A DNA stretch of 29,529 nucleotides from a virus (IMGVR_UViG_3300032236_000318:1-29529), one strand, 5' to 3'; counted from the first letter of the stretch, positions 15,851 through 22,147 are shown. Numbers and translations: made by a program. The notes: a model not told the origin generated them from the letters alone.

Positions 15851-17365
15851 TTAAACAGTGTAATAGCCTTGTCTTCTCTTACTTCTGAACGCTTGTATGG
15901 GATCAGGCTCATCACTAGGCAGTCTAATAAAGCCACCTTGTCTAAACCTAATCAATGCCTGTGTTGTTGAATCGACCAAATCGTCGTTGGTCCCAGATGG
16001 AAAGTCATTACATTCCTCAATAACTTCTTTTGCCCATCTTCTATCAGGTGCCCATACTATCCCAGACGAGAATAAGTCCGAGACGGCGTTCACCCTAGAG
16101 ATCTTATCTTGTCCTTTACCTGGTGTAAACTCCCCAACAGGTATACCCATACGTCTTAGCTCTTGATATAGCGCTGCACCGTTGGATTTTTTCTCCACAA
16201 CGAACGCATCTGGCTCCCAATCTTTGTATTCTTCAAGTACAAGACGCTTTAGCTCAGGGAATTCCATCCGCTTCTTGATCGAATTCAACAAAATAATGTT
16301 GAAATTGTTAGTTTCCTCGTTAAAAAACACGCCCCAAGTCGTTAAAGCGTTAAAGTCAGCCCGATTTGAAGCTTCTTGAGCCGCATCAAGGCTCATAATC
16401 GTAAATTCACAGCTTGGCGGGTCATCTTTATCCCAAATTTGCCACCATTCCCGCTTAATTAGAGCGCCTTCTTCAGATACTGGGTTCTGCATGTACTGGG
16501 CTTGCCAATAACGGGGATCCATACCCGCTTTTTTACCCAATAATTCATCTAAAGACCAGAAATCTCCCCATAAAGGCTTGTCATTTAGGATGGCTGGGAA
16601 CTCTACTACCTCCCAAGGATCAACATCTTCTTCTCTTGCCATCTGACTAATGATCTGACCCGTCAAATCCAGCTTACTCCAGCGGGTCATCACCACAATA
16701 ATTGCACCACCTGGCATAAGACGCTGCAAAGGACCAGACTGAAACCACTCCCAAGCAGGAAGGAATACATCGGGTCGTCCTGTCTTAGCTTCCTGTTCTG
16801 AATGTGGGTCATCAATAATAAAAAGATCAGCACCGCGGCCTGCAAGAGCACCACCGACACCAATAGCAAAGTATTCACCATTAAAATTTGTCCCCCATCT
16901 TGACGCAGATTTTGAGTCAGCTTGCAGTTCTACGTTTGGAAACACGTCCTTGTACTGGTCTGACCCCACCAAATTCCTGACTCGACGGCCAAAATTGACC
17001 GCCAAATCCGCCGTATGGGAGGACATAATGATCTTCTTATGAGGGTATTTACCTAGAAACCATGCAGGTGCTAGGTAAGAAATCATTTCCGATTTGCCAT
17101 GCCTTGGAGCAATATTGACGATAACCCTCTTCTTTTTACCCTCCGCAATCTCTTCAAATATCTTGGCCAGACGTTTGTGGTGAGGACCAACTTTATAGCC
17201 GGGGTATACATGGTCAATAAATGTGAGAAAGTCATCTTTACCTATTTGTTGCGTGGAATCCGCGTACCATTTTTTAACAAGATCCAAAGCCTTACGTTTC
17301 TCATCCTCTGGCATGGACGGAATCTTTTGTTTAAGGGCTTCTATCTGTTCAGGCTTTAGGCGCAT
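15851..17365 (-). CDS. terminase large subunit (ATPase/nuclease)
   Basis: The 504-residue protein has the two-domain packaging motor layout. The ATPase part has Walker A APRHGKSEM (about 86-94), a SSHTADLA motif, Walker B LFIIDDPH (about 181-188), and a VVMTRWSKLDLTG coupling segment. The nuclease part has acidic metal sites in SLDAA, PDAFVVEKKSNGAAL and NDDLVDSTTQAL. It cuts concatemers and pumps DNA through the portal. I use the ATG at 17365; an in-frame TTG directly before it is possible. The gene overlaps the preceding TerS candidate by 17 bases. Confidence 0.9.
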   Translation of the reverse strand: MRLKPEQIEALKQKIPSMPEDEKRKALDLVKKWYADSTQQIGKDDFLTFIDHVYPGYKVGPHHKRLAKIFEEIAEGKKKRVIVNIAPRHGKSEMISYLAPAWFLGKYPHKKIIMSSHTADLAVNFGRRVRNLVGSDQYKDVFPNVELQADSKSASRWGTNFNGEYFAIGVGGALAGRGADLFIIDDPHSEQEAKTGRPDVFLPAWEWFQSGPLQRLMPGGAIIVVMTRWSKLDLTGQIISQMAREEDVDPWEVVEFPAILNDKPLWGDFWSLDELLGKKAGMDPRYWQAQYMQNPVSEEGALIKREWWQIWDKDDPPSCEFTIMSLDAAQEASNRADFNALTTWGVFFNEETNNFNIILLNSIKKRMEFPELKRLVLEEYKDWEPDAFVVEKKSNGAALYQELRRMGIPVGEFTPGKGQDKISRVNAVSDLFSSGIVWAPDRRWAKEVIEECNDFPSGTNDDLVDSTTQALIRFRQGGFIRLPSDEPDPIQAFRSKRRQGYYTV

Positions 17366-17906
17366 CAATTACTTTCGCTTGAACATTGATCGTGCGGCTC
17401 TCTAATTTAGACAGCATCTCCAACAACTCGTTTTCAACTTCTTCAATAGATTGATGTTTGATAGTTGTCTCTGTGCGTTTCTTAAACGCATCGACGCCAT
17501 CAACTTCACCTAAAGCACGAAGAGCTTGCATTCTTATTTTGGCATCTGGACTTGTAGTCTCTGCGACCAGACTGTTGACCACATACTTTTTAAGTTCGGC
17601 TAAGTCTTTGACAAGATAAGAATCGTGTTGAGCGACCATTCCAGCGAGGTAGGCAATTGTTCCATTAGAGTATGTAGCGAGTTGGGCGGCAGAGTCAGGC
17701 TTGGCCATCATGTCCTGTACGACATGTCTAGCTATATCCTTTTCGTCTTCGCCTGGTTCTATAGGTTCGCCAGTTAAATCAGATATTAACTTAACTGTCC
17801 TAGCCCTCATCTCTAACTCTTCAGTTGAAGATAGTTCAGGCATTGCGTCGCTCATGGACGACGGCATTGGAACATTGGAATCGATGTCAGGGAAAAGTTC
17901 AATCAT
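17349..17906 (-). CDS. terminase small subunit candidate
   Basis: Starting at MIELFPDIDSNVPMPSSMSDAM (ATG at 17906, 185 aa), the protein has helical segments (TSKEE-like STEELEMRARTVKLISDLTGE, then DSAAQLATYSNGTIAYLAGMVAQ) and a C-terminal coiled-coil-like EEVENELLEMLSKLES. I associate this arrangement with small terminase-like proteins encoded directly before TerL in uncultured phages. Position as first late gene, overlapping TerL, fits. A TTG frame to 17927 begins only about six bases after the predicted transcript start and is unlikely. The Shine-Dalgarno GGAG is 15 bases from the ATG, an unusually long spacing. Confidence 0.6.
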   Translation of the reverse strand: MIELFPDIDSNVPMPSSMSDAMPELSSTEELEMRARTVKLISDLTGEPIEPGEDEKDIARHVVQDMMAKPDSAAQLATYSNGTIAYLAGMVAQHDSYLVKDLAELKKYVVNSLVAETTSPDAKIRMQALRALGEVDGVDAFKKRTETTIKHQSIEEVENELLEMLSKLESRTINVQAKVIDAPKA

Positions 17907-17939
17907 AGGAGGAAAGTGGCACTCCAAAGTAATAGCCGT

Positions 17940-17967
17940 AGTATATATTAAAAATTGATTACTGCAA
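17940..17967 (-). promoter_or_regulatory. late promoter (sigma70-like)
   Basis: On the minus strand TTGCAG (17962-17967) and TATACT (17940-17945) are separated by 16 bases and placed about 34 bases before the TerS ATG. They match four and five of six sigma70 consensus positions. It would start the late transcript at about 17933. Confidence 0.55.
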
Positions 17968-18124
17968 GAAATTAGTTGAATTCTGGAGAGCTAAAAATAT
18001 TACTTAATAACTTTACTAATAAATTATGGGAATTTTTTGCGAAATATTTTTTGGAAAGCGTAAAGTTTTTGATAGGGGGTGGGTTGAAAGTTTGGTGGAG
18101 TGAAGTGTTATTTGTGCGTTTCAT

Positions 18125-18146
18125 GGGGTATGGGGGGAGGGATGGG
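18125..18146 (+). other. G-quadruplex-type motif
   Basis: Four G-runs (18125-18128, 18132-18137, 18139-18141, 18144-18146) with loops of 3, 1 and 2 bases match the usual G3+N1-7 pattern. Further G-runs (18062-18184 region) make the plus strand of this interval unusually G-rich. Confidence 0.55.
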
Positions 18147-18200
18147 ACCCAATCCAAATCAGGGGGGTGGGGGAGGCGGTGGGGCGTCCCCAGCCGAAAA

Positions 18201-18220
18201 GTGTAAAGTTATGCTATAAT
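18201..18220 (+). promoter_or_regulatory. early promoter P1
   Basis: GTGTAAAGTT (18201-18210) is followed by an extended -10, TGCTATAAT (18212-18220). No good -35 is present. The same layout recurs at 20647 and 21574. The predicted start is about 18227, where a stem-loop CACCGA-AAC/GTTA-CGGTG (18228-18251) begins. Confidence 0.65.
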
Positions 18221-18286
18221 TCAATCACACCGAAACGATCCTGTTACGGTGCGTTAGAAGATCATTAACACAGCAAAGGAAACGCT

Positions 18287-18736
18287 ATGCAAAGCAGAGC
18301 AACCCAAGCCTACGCACAGGCAATTGAAAGTGCATCGTACTCAGTAGCTTTAGCTACTAAGCGTTTAAACACCATCAAGGCTAACCGCAAGATGATCGGC
18401 AAAGTGCTTAGATCATTGGACAAGGTGCTTGGCAACAAGGATCGTCTCCACTTGATGGAGAATGACAATATGCCTCATGTGTATGTTGTTATGTATGACC
18501 TAGAGTCTTTCAAAGATGAAAGGTTAATGAGGATCTTAGGTCATTTCTCGGAAACGATGAATGACATGGAGACCGAAGACTGGGCTAAATCCGTTAACAG
18601 GGATTACAGGTTCAAGTCTGCTACTTACTCAGCGGTAGTCAGCGCTTATGTAAGGAATGACAGTCCAACCTGCCGTAAGGTGTTGGTTGGTACGGAGCTA
18701 CAGACTGTTGAGAAATACGAGATAGTCTGCGATTAA
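18287..18736 (+). CDS. hypothetical early protein (149 aa)
   Basis: First plus-strand gene behind P1, with AAAGGAAACGCT before the ATG. The N-terminal half is helical and basic (AIESASYSVALATKRLNTIKANRKMIGKVLRSLDKVL); the middle has an HVYVVMYDLESFKDERLM strand-helix and the end resembles a beta-rich ATYSAVVSAYVRND. I do not recognise a family. Being first in an early operon, a host-takeover or regulatory role is conceivable but unsupported by motif. Confidence 0.6.
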   Translation: MQSRATQAYAQAIESASYSVALATKRLNTIKANRKMIGKVLRSLDKVLGNKDRLHLMENDNMPHVYVVMYDLESFKDERLMRILGHFSETMNDMETEDWAKSVNRDYRFKSATYSAVVSAYVRNDSPTCRKVLVGTELQTVEKYEIVCD

Positions 18737-18741
18737 TCAAC

Positions 18742-18759
18742 GGGGGGCGAAAGCCCCCC
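18742..18759 (+). other. GC hairpin with GAAA loop
   Basis: GGGGGGC-GAAA-GCCCCCC is a perfect 7-bp stem with a GNRA tetraloop between two genes. No U-run follows, so it is not a standard terminator; it may stabilise mRNA ends or cause pausing. Confidence 0.6.
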
Positions 18760-18777
18760 ACTAACCAGAAAGTTTAT

Positions 18778-18990
18778 ATGCAATTAGTTTATTTAGATAA
18801 CGGCAAGCCCGTTGAGACAGGTGACATCGTAGACCTTGATGACGGCAAAGCTGTTGTTGAGTACATCACAGAGCCACACAAGCCCGCATCAACTGGGCGC
18901 GTAGGCATCAAGTACGTTGAGAACAAATGGACAATGGAATACTTTCCATCTGTGATCGGTGCAGAGTGGATCGGTAGGACCGACCAATAA
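18778..18990 (+). CDS. hypothetical small protein (70 aa)
   Basis: The protein reads as a small beta-rich domain: VYLDNGKPVETGDIVDLDDGKAVVEYITEPHKPASTGRVGIKY, ending VIGAEWIGRTDQ. The EPHKPASTGRV and GAEWI pieces are familiar to me from small phage or prophage proteins without function. No strong ribosome binding site is visible (AGAAAGTTTAT before the ATG), so translation may rely on the upstream gene. A strong terminator follows. Confidence 0.6.
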   Translation: MQLVYLDNGKPVETGDIVDLDDGKAVVEYITEPHKPASTGRVGIKYVENKWTMEYFPSVIGAEWIGRTDQ

Positions 18991-18992
18991 CA

Positions 18993-19024
18993 AGAGAGGG
19001 CGCAAGCCCTCTCTTTATTTTTTT
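18993..19024 (+). terminator. intrinsic terminator
   Basis: A perfect 9-bp stem AGAGAGGGC-GCAA-GCCCTCTCT is followed by TTATTTTTTT. It closes the P1 operon three bases after the 70-aa gene. Confidence 0.85.
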
Positions 19025-19036
19025 GCCTAACGGCTA

Positions 19037-19128
19037 TTGATACCAGTTATGTGTCCCCGCGCGAAGCTGGGCGACTGCGTGAGCGAGAGTGCTCGGCTTA
19101 TATAGTTTATCGGATTGACCCGATTAGT
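19037..19128 (+). repeat. non-coding repeat element, copy 1
   Basis: TGATACCAGTTAT, a CGCGCG patch and TTATATA-TTTATCGG occur in the same order here and at 19918-20004, with a diverged middle. This copy stands just before promoter P2. It ends in a palindrome copy (19108-19125). Confidence 0.6.
19108..19125 (+). repeat. leader palindrome, copy 1
   Basis: TATCGGATTGACCCGATT matches 14 of 18 positions of the element TATCGGATCAATCCGATA. It lies upstream of P2, unlike later copies. Confidence 0.6.
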
Positions 19129-19130
19129 TG

Positions 19131-19139
19131 TGCTATAAT
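19131..19139 (+). promoter_or_regulatory. early promoter P2
   Basis: TGCTATAAT is an extended -10 identical to that of P1, but GTGTAAAGTT is missing. The predicted start (about 19146) coincides with a stem-loop. Confidence 0.55.
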
Positions 19140-19145
19140 TCTCTT

Positions 19146-19175
19146 ACACCATCTAATTCTAGTGGTGTGTTTTTT
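19146..19175 (+). promoter_or_regulatory. 5' stem-loop with U-run (possible attenuator)
   Basis: ACACCA pairs with TGGTGT (19146-19151, 19163-19168) with an inner CTA/TAG pairing, followed by GTTTTTT. As the predicted transcript begins here, it may protect the 5' end or stop transcription early. Confidence 0.45.
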
Positions 19176-19198
19176 AAATCTTTTTAAAGGTAAGCAAA

Positions 19199-19858
19199 AT
19201 GCAAAGCAAAGCAAAACCCCCAGTAATATCCTTAGCCGATATTGGATATAAGACAGCGGAAAATATTGATGGCAATATGGCAAACGCTCAAATGATAATG
19301 GATAGGGATTCTAAGTTCCCCAATGAAATTACAGAAGAAACCTTAGAGGGTTTGACCATTGGTTTTCAGCGTAAGTACCATGAGAAAAAAGGTTCACAAC
19401 TGTATTATAAGAGTGTTGATGAGACAACTAAAAAATCAGTTTTGATCCCTATTGGAAAAAAAGAGGATGCACCAAAAGGGCGAGAGATAATCGACATGAA
19501 TTTAAATTATGCGTTATCTGTTGAACCCTTCCAATATGGTGAAATGAGAAAAACTGAACCCGAAAAACGCGCACTAGTGGAAACCCTTAAATCCCAATTC
19601 ACCAAGTACAAGCACGATTGTCTGAGGGCATTGGTCAATTGTGCTAAGAAAATTATTGATGAGCGTAATGGTGTAGTCACTTCCACTAGAAAATCAAATA
19701 AGAATTTTATTCAAACCCTAGAATATATTTTTAGTGATCCTAAGAATGGTTTAGATAAAAAAGTCAAAACCCTTAAAAACAAAAGCGATTTAACTGCCGA
19801 TCCCGTTTTGTACAATATGGCAAAAGAGGCATTCTTTAAGGTCTACACCAAAAAATAA
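19199..19858 (+). CDS. hypothetical basic protein next to the origin candidate (219 aa)
   Basis: The 219-residue Lys-rich protein is mostly helical with no known motif. Landmarks are EITEETLEGLTIGFQRKYHE, then SVLIPIGKKEDAPKGREI, a KSQFTKYKHDCLRALVNCAKKI helix with two Cys, and a highly basic C-terminus (KKVKTLKNKSDL). AAAGGTAAGC precedes the ATG; P2 lies 60 bases upstream and a terminator follows. It stands directly beside the iteron-rich stretch, so it may be an origin-binding or replication protein. That is a guess from position and charge only. Confidence 0.6.
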   Translation: MQSKAKPPVISLADIGYKTAENIDGNMANAQMIMDRDSKFPNEITEETLEGLTIGFQRKYHEKKGSQLYYKSVDETTKKSVLIPIGKKEDAPKGREIIDMNLNYALSVEPFQYGEMRKTEPEKRALVETLKSQFTKYKHDCLRALVNCAKKIIDERNGVVTSTRKSNKNFIQTLEYIFSDPKNGLDKKVKTLKNKSDLTADPVLYNMAKEAFFKVYTKK

Positions 19859-19876
19859 ATAACTAACCACTCAAAG

Positions 19877-19902
19877 CCCAGTCTTCGGACTGGGTTTTTT
19901 TT
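19877..19902 (+). terminator. intrinsic terminator
   Basis: CCCAGTC-TTCG-GACTGGG, a perfect 7-bp stem with a UUCG tetraloop, is followed by eight T. It closes the 219-aa gene unit. Confidence 0.9.
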
Positions 19903-19917
19903 CGCCCAAAATTTTTA

Positions 19918-20004
19918 TGATACCAGTTATATGTCGTCGCGCGTGTGAACAAGCGTGCCCATCCACAAAGCAAACTTTATATAATTTATCGGATCGATCC
20001 GATA
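19918..20004 (+). repeat. non-coding repeat element, copy 2
   Basis: Second copy of the TGATACCAGTTAT / CGCGCG / TTATATA-TTTATCGG arrangement of 19037-19128. It stands directly before the TTCCAA cluster and no gene follows it closely. Confidence 0.6.
19987..20004 (+). repeat. leader palindrome, copy 2 (perfect)
   Basis: TATCGGATCGATCCGATA is a perfect 18-base palindrome, the most symmetric of the six copies. It lies beside the first TTCCAA site rather than before a gene. Confidence 0.65.
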
Positions 20005-20380
20005 TTCCAAGATTCCAACACGACTGGAATATTGGAATCACGTTTTGGAATATTGGAACAAGAGATACTTTAAGGATTGCTTAAAATATCTTATGGGTTG
20101 AATTGCGCCTAGCAGATTCCAATTTGTGTGTACGCTGAAAGTATTCAATTCTAACAAAGTGTAAAGTAGTTCCAATATTGGAATAAAAATTGGAACTTTG
20201 TAAGTGCTTGATTCTAAAGGGGAATTCGGGAATTTTAACCCGATTATTCCAAGATTCCAATGTTTTCCAAGTAGGGGGCGGTTTTGAGAGTTTGTGAAGA
20301 TCAAGAGTCTTTTAGCTGATGCAATACTTCATCACACACAACTTCACTATAAGTTAGTAAGCACTCACTACAAGCATAAG

Positions 20381-20389
20381 TTATCCACA
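20381..20389 (+). other. DnaA box
   Basis: TTATCCACA matches the bacterial DnaA-box consensus exactly and sits inside the iteron cluster. Confidence 0.55.
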
Positions 20390-20446
20390 GCTTTGCATAA
20401 CACCCTCTCAATCCCCCCGTCCTATAAAAAGACTGGAATATTGGAA

Positions 20447-20520
20447 TATTAGAATATATAAAATATATTTATATATATTTAGTATTAATAAATAGAGTAG
20501 TAACAATACTAAACTTAATA
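20447..20520. other. A+T-rich tract (possible unwinding element)
   Basis: This stretch is nearly all A and T with repeated TATATA/AAATATATTT, adjacent to the DnaA box and iterons. This is the composition of duplex-unwinding elements of origins. Confidence 0.5.
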
Positions 20521-20646
20521 CTTTTCCTTACAAAAATTCAGTTCCAACACGATTCCAATTTTCAGTTCCAAATTCCAGTAAAAATCGCCTAACTTTACAC
20601 TTCACCATTTTCACCATAACTTTTTTCCATAAACCCCTTTCATAAA

Positions 20647-20666
20647 GTGTAAAGTTATGGTATACT
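20647..20666 (+). promoter_or_regulatory. early promoter P3
   Basis: GTGTAAAGTTATGGTATACT combines the shared 10-mer and an extended -10 (TATACT at 20661-20666). The predicted start near 20673 coincides with a strong stem-loop, CGTTGC/GCAACG (20672-20699). A reverse copy of the 10-mer lies at 20591-20600. Confidence 0.7.
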
Positions 20667-20711
20667 GTATTCGTTGCTGAAGAACAATCTTAGGCAACGC
20701 TCTAAATAGTT

Positions 20712-20729
20712 TATCGGATCAATCCGATA
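20712..20729 (+). repeat. leader palindrome, copy 3
   Basis: TATCGGATCAATCCGATA has 8-base arms around CA. It lies in the leader of the 117-aa gene, about 39 bases after the predicted P3 start. Confidence 0.7.
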
Positions 20730-20763
20730 GTCGTTTTAACTTTAACCTTGAAAGAGAACCATT

Positions 20764-21117
20764 ATGCAAGCAAACTTTTTATTATCCCCACGCTTCATGC
20801 GTAAAGCAAAGCGTTACGTCCCATCAATTCCAACGATGGATAAAGCAATTCTTAATTGGTCAACTGACCAGTACATCACAGGGTTTGGCGCAACCCAATG
20901 CCATGAGGGTGACGCGGAATACTATCGCACAAACGTATGCGATCCTGACTTTAACTTTGACGAGTTCCATGATGAGCAAACGCTTGAAAGCGATTGTGAA
21001 TCGTGCGGTCTGAGGATTATCGAATCGGACACACCCGATGGGAGCATCAGCGACGAGGACGACGAGATGCAAGATGCGTTCCTCTGTGAGCTTGAGTATC
21101 AACTGAACAATGCTTAA
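20764..21117 (+). CDS. hypothetical acidic protein (117 aa)
   Basis: Basic first 20 residues (SPRFMRKAKRYVPS) precede a strongly acidic C-terminal half rich in Asp and Glu. Cysteines lie at 46, 59, 78 and 81 (the last two as CESCG), which may be a metal site. I do not recognise a family. Acidic small early proteins can mimic DNA, but nothing proves that here. AAAGAGA precedes the ATG; it is the first gene of the P3 transcript. Confidence 0.6.
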   Translation: MQANFLLSPRFMRKAKRYVPSIPTMDKAILNWSTDQYITGFGATQCHEGDAEYYRTNVCDPDFNFDEFHDEQTLESDCESCGLRIIESDTPDGSISDEDDEMQDAFLCELEYQLNNA

Positions 21118-21127
21118 AGGATAGATC

Positions 21128-21256
21128 ATGAACTGGAAGAACTATGAACGAGGAACAGTCTGCGTTGTACGTCTGTTCAATGGCAAGCCCGAAGCCCTGC
21201 GTTTAGTGGATCAACACCACTACAAGGAATGGGTTGGGTGCTTTTCAATCATTTAA
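21128..21256 (+). CDS. 42-aa hypothetical protein
   Basis: The short frame MNWKNYERGTVCVV...VGCFSII has AAAGGATAGATC before its ATG and fills the gap between two genes. The NGKPEALRLVDQHHYKEW section recalls the NGKPV motif of neighbours at 18778 and 21693. Function unknown. Confidence 0.5.
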   Translation: MNWKNYERGTVCVVRLFNGKPEALRLVDQHHYKEWVGCFSII

Positions 21257-21265
21257 GGAAGTAAC

Positions 21266-21523
21266 ATGAAACATCATAAATTCTTTGCCACACGCCCATT
21301 ACTAAACAGTATGCAATCGGCACAAACATACATGGTCAAAGCATTAAAACCCTACAAGAGAGACTTGAAACGATCCTCTGTATATGCGTACAAGTATGAG
21401 CTTGAGCTTGAGCTTGAGCGTTTATCAGGGAAAAGCAATAGAAGAATACCAGTAGGTTTTATACGAGCGTTTGGGCATACGCACTATTTCGCAGGGTGCT
21501 ATGTTGGCGCAGAGAACGATTAA
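21266..21523 (+). CDS. hypothetical protein with ELELELE tract (85 aa)
   Basis: A basic protein with KALKPYKRDLKRSSVYAYKY, then an ELELELERL run encoded by a tandem GAGCTT repeat (21398-21420), and a C-terminal FGHTHYFAGCYVG. AAGGAAGTAAC precedes the ATG. No family recognised. It is the last gene before a terminator. Confidence 0.55.
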   Translation: MKHHKFFATRPLLNSMQSAQTYMVKALKPYKRDLKRSSVYAYKYELELELERLSGKSNRRIPVGFIRAFGHTHYFAGCYVGAEND

Positions 21524-21558
21524 CTTATAGGGACAAACACCTATAAGTATTTTCTTTA
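21523..21558 (+). terminator. intrinsic terminator
   Basis: ACTTATAGG/CCTATAAGT, a perfect 9-bp stem with an 8-base loop, is followed by ATTTTCTTT. It overlaps the stop codon of the 85-aa gene. Confidence 0.75.
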
Positions 21559-21573
21559 ACCATGTTGCATTAT

Positions 21574-21593
21574 GTGTAAAGTTATGGTATACT
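21574..21593 (+). promoter_or_regulatory. early promoter P4
   Basis: The same 20 bases as P3 (GTGTAAAGTTATGGTATACT) occur here. The predicted start (about 21600) coincides with stem-loop 21602-21634 (CACT/AGTG and inner ATGC/GCAT). Confidence 0.7.
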
Positions 21594-21656
21594 ACACCTG
21601 TCACTCGAATGATGCGTAAGGCATGACTCAAGTGGCAATCATTCAGTTAAATAAAG

Positions 21657-21674
21657 TATCGGATCAATCCGACA
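21657..21674 (+). repeat. leader palindrome, copy 4
   Basis: TATCGGATCAATCCGACA lies in the P4 leader, 18 bases before the start of the 79-aa gene and just before its AAAGGA. Confidence 0.7.
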
Positions 21675-21692
21675 TTCAGTAAAGGAATCAGT

Positions 21693-21932
21693 ATGGGAAA
21701 GCTAAAAAGTCTTTTAATCGATACCAACGAGCAAGATCGTTTGGCACTCGAATCAATCAAACCCAAGGTACACATCCTCATGTGTAACGGCAAGCCAGTA
21801 GACACATACGTTGACCGCATGACCGCAGACTACGAGATGCACCTGTGCATACAAGGCGATGCGCAAGAGCTTGGACAAAGCAACTCTTACGAGATTGTAA
21901 CCCTCCCCCTCAGAACTCATAGGATCGACTAA
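21693..21932 (+). CDS. hypothetical protein (79 aa)
   Basis: First gene behind P4, with AAAGGAATCAGT before the ATG. It contains IKPKVHILMCNGKPVDTYVDRMTADYEMHLCIQGDA, a small alpha/beta pattern with the NGKPV piece seen in other early proteins of this window. No function known. The TAATG overlap with the next gene suggests coupled translation. Confidence 0.6.
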   Translation: MGKLKSLLIDTNEQDRLALESIKPKVHILMCNGKPVDTYVDRMTADYEMHLCIQGDAQELGQSNSYEIVTLPLRTHRID

Positions 21933-22147
21933 TGACTCAACGCATGAAACCCATGTGTGTGAGATGTGGCGATACGTTCTCCCCCAAACGTGCAAACGCA
22001 GGGTATCACCTGTGCTTGTGGTGTGGTGAGGAGGACGCTAGGTCACGCAAGCACACTATCGCACCGATGCACAAATCAAACTATATGCTCATCACAAATC
22101 GTGAGGATCTTAAAGGTATCAACAACAAGGGAGGATATTACAAATGA
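21932..22147 (+). CDS. zinc-ribbon protein (71 aa)
   Basis: Cys9-x2-Cys12 and Cys28-x2-Cys31 (CVRCGDTF and CLWCGEE) form a two-knuckle zinc site. The C-terminus has IAPMHKSNYMLITNREDLKGINNKGG, a conserved signature I know from small phage proteins of Burkholderiales. DNA or RNA binding is likely but unproved. It is coupled upstream through TAATG and downstream through ATGA. Confidence 0.65.
   Translation: MTQRMKPMCVRCGDTFSPKRANAGYHLCLWCGEEDARSRKHTIAPMHKSNYMLITNREDLKGINNKGGYYK

Larger units (their letters stand above)
17907..18286. other. divergent late/early control region (no gene)
   Basis: No convincing gene lies here. From left: the late promoter (17940-17967), an A+T-rich stretch (about 17985-18070), a GCGTAAAGTT near-copy of the promoter 10-mer (18058-18067), a G-rich tract with a canonical G-quadruplex pattern (18125-18146) and further G-runs to 18184. 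The first early promoter (18201-18220) and its structured leader follow. Confidence 0.6.
20005..20571. repeat. TTCCAA/TTGGAA iteron cluster
   Basis: Exact hexamers start at 20005, 20013, 20032, 20045, 20053, 20117, 20170, 20178, 20190, 20247, 20255, 20265, 20441, 20542, 20553 and 20566. About 0.3 are expected by chance. TTCCAATATTGGAA (20170-20183) is a perfect palindrome, and ATTCCAAGATTCCAA occurs twice. TTCCAG variants lie between. Confidence 0.75.
19859..20763. other. gene-free region with putative replication origin
   Basis: This 905-base stretch has no gene I accept. It holds a terminator (19877-19902), a copy of the 90-base repeat (19918-20004), at least 16 TTCCAA/TTGGAA hexamers between 20005 and 20571, a DnaA box (20381-20389), a very A+T-rich tract (20447-20520) and promoter P3 (20647-20666) with leader. 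Iterons, DnaA box and A+T-rich DNA together fit a replication origin. Confidence 0.6.

Noticed and set aside
17976-18206. 76-codon plus-strand frame across the G-rich tract
   Set aside because: Gly/Trp/Arg-rich translation follows the G-runs and the promoter P1 overlaps its end.
19037-19105. possible tRNA in the G+C-richer stretch before P2
   Set aside because: I could not draw a cloverleaf with acceptor and T-arm; the matching copy at 19918 lacks the same pairing.
19115-19139. TTGACC as -35 of P2
   Set aside because: The spacer to TATAAT would be 13 bases, too short for a sigma70 promoter.
19051-19251. 66-codon plus-strand frame over repeat element and P2
   Set aside because: It covers the palindrome, promoter and leader and overlaps the real gene at 19199; composition is not protein-like.
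20038-20304. 88-codon minus-strand frame in the iteron region
   Set aside because: It is on the opposite strand to all neighbours, spans the repeats and shows no domain or clear ribosome binding site.
20005-20571. CRISPR-like array
   Set aside because: Repeats are only six bases long, lie on both strands and are irregularly spaced; there are no spacers of constant length.
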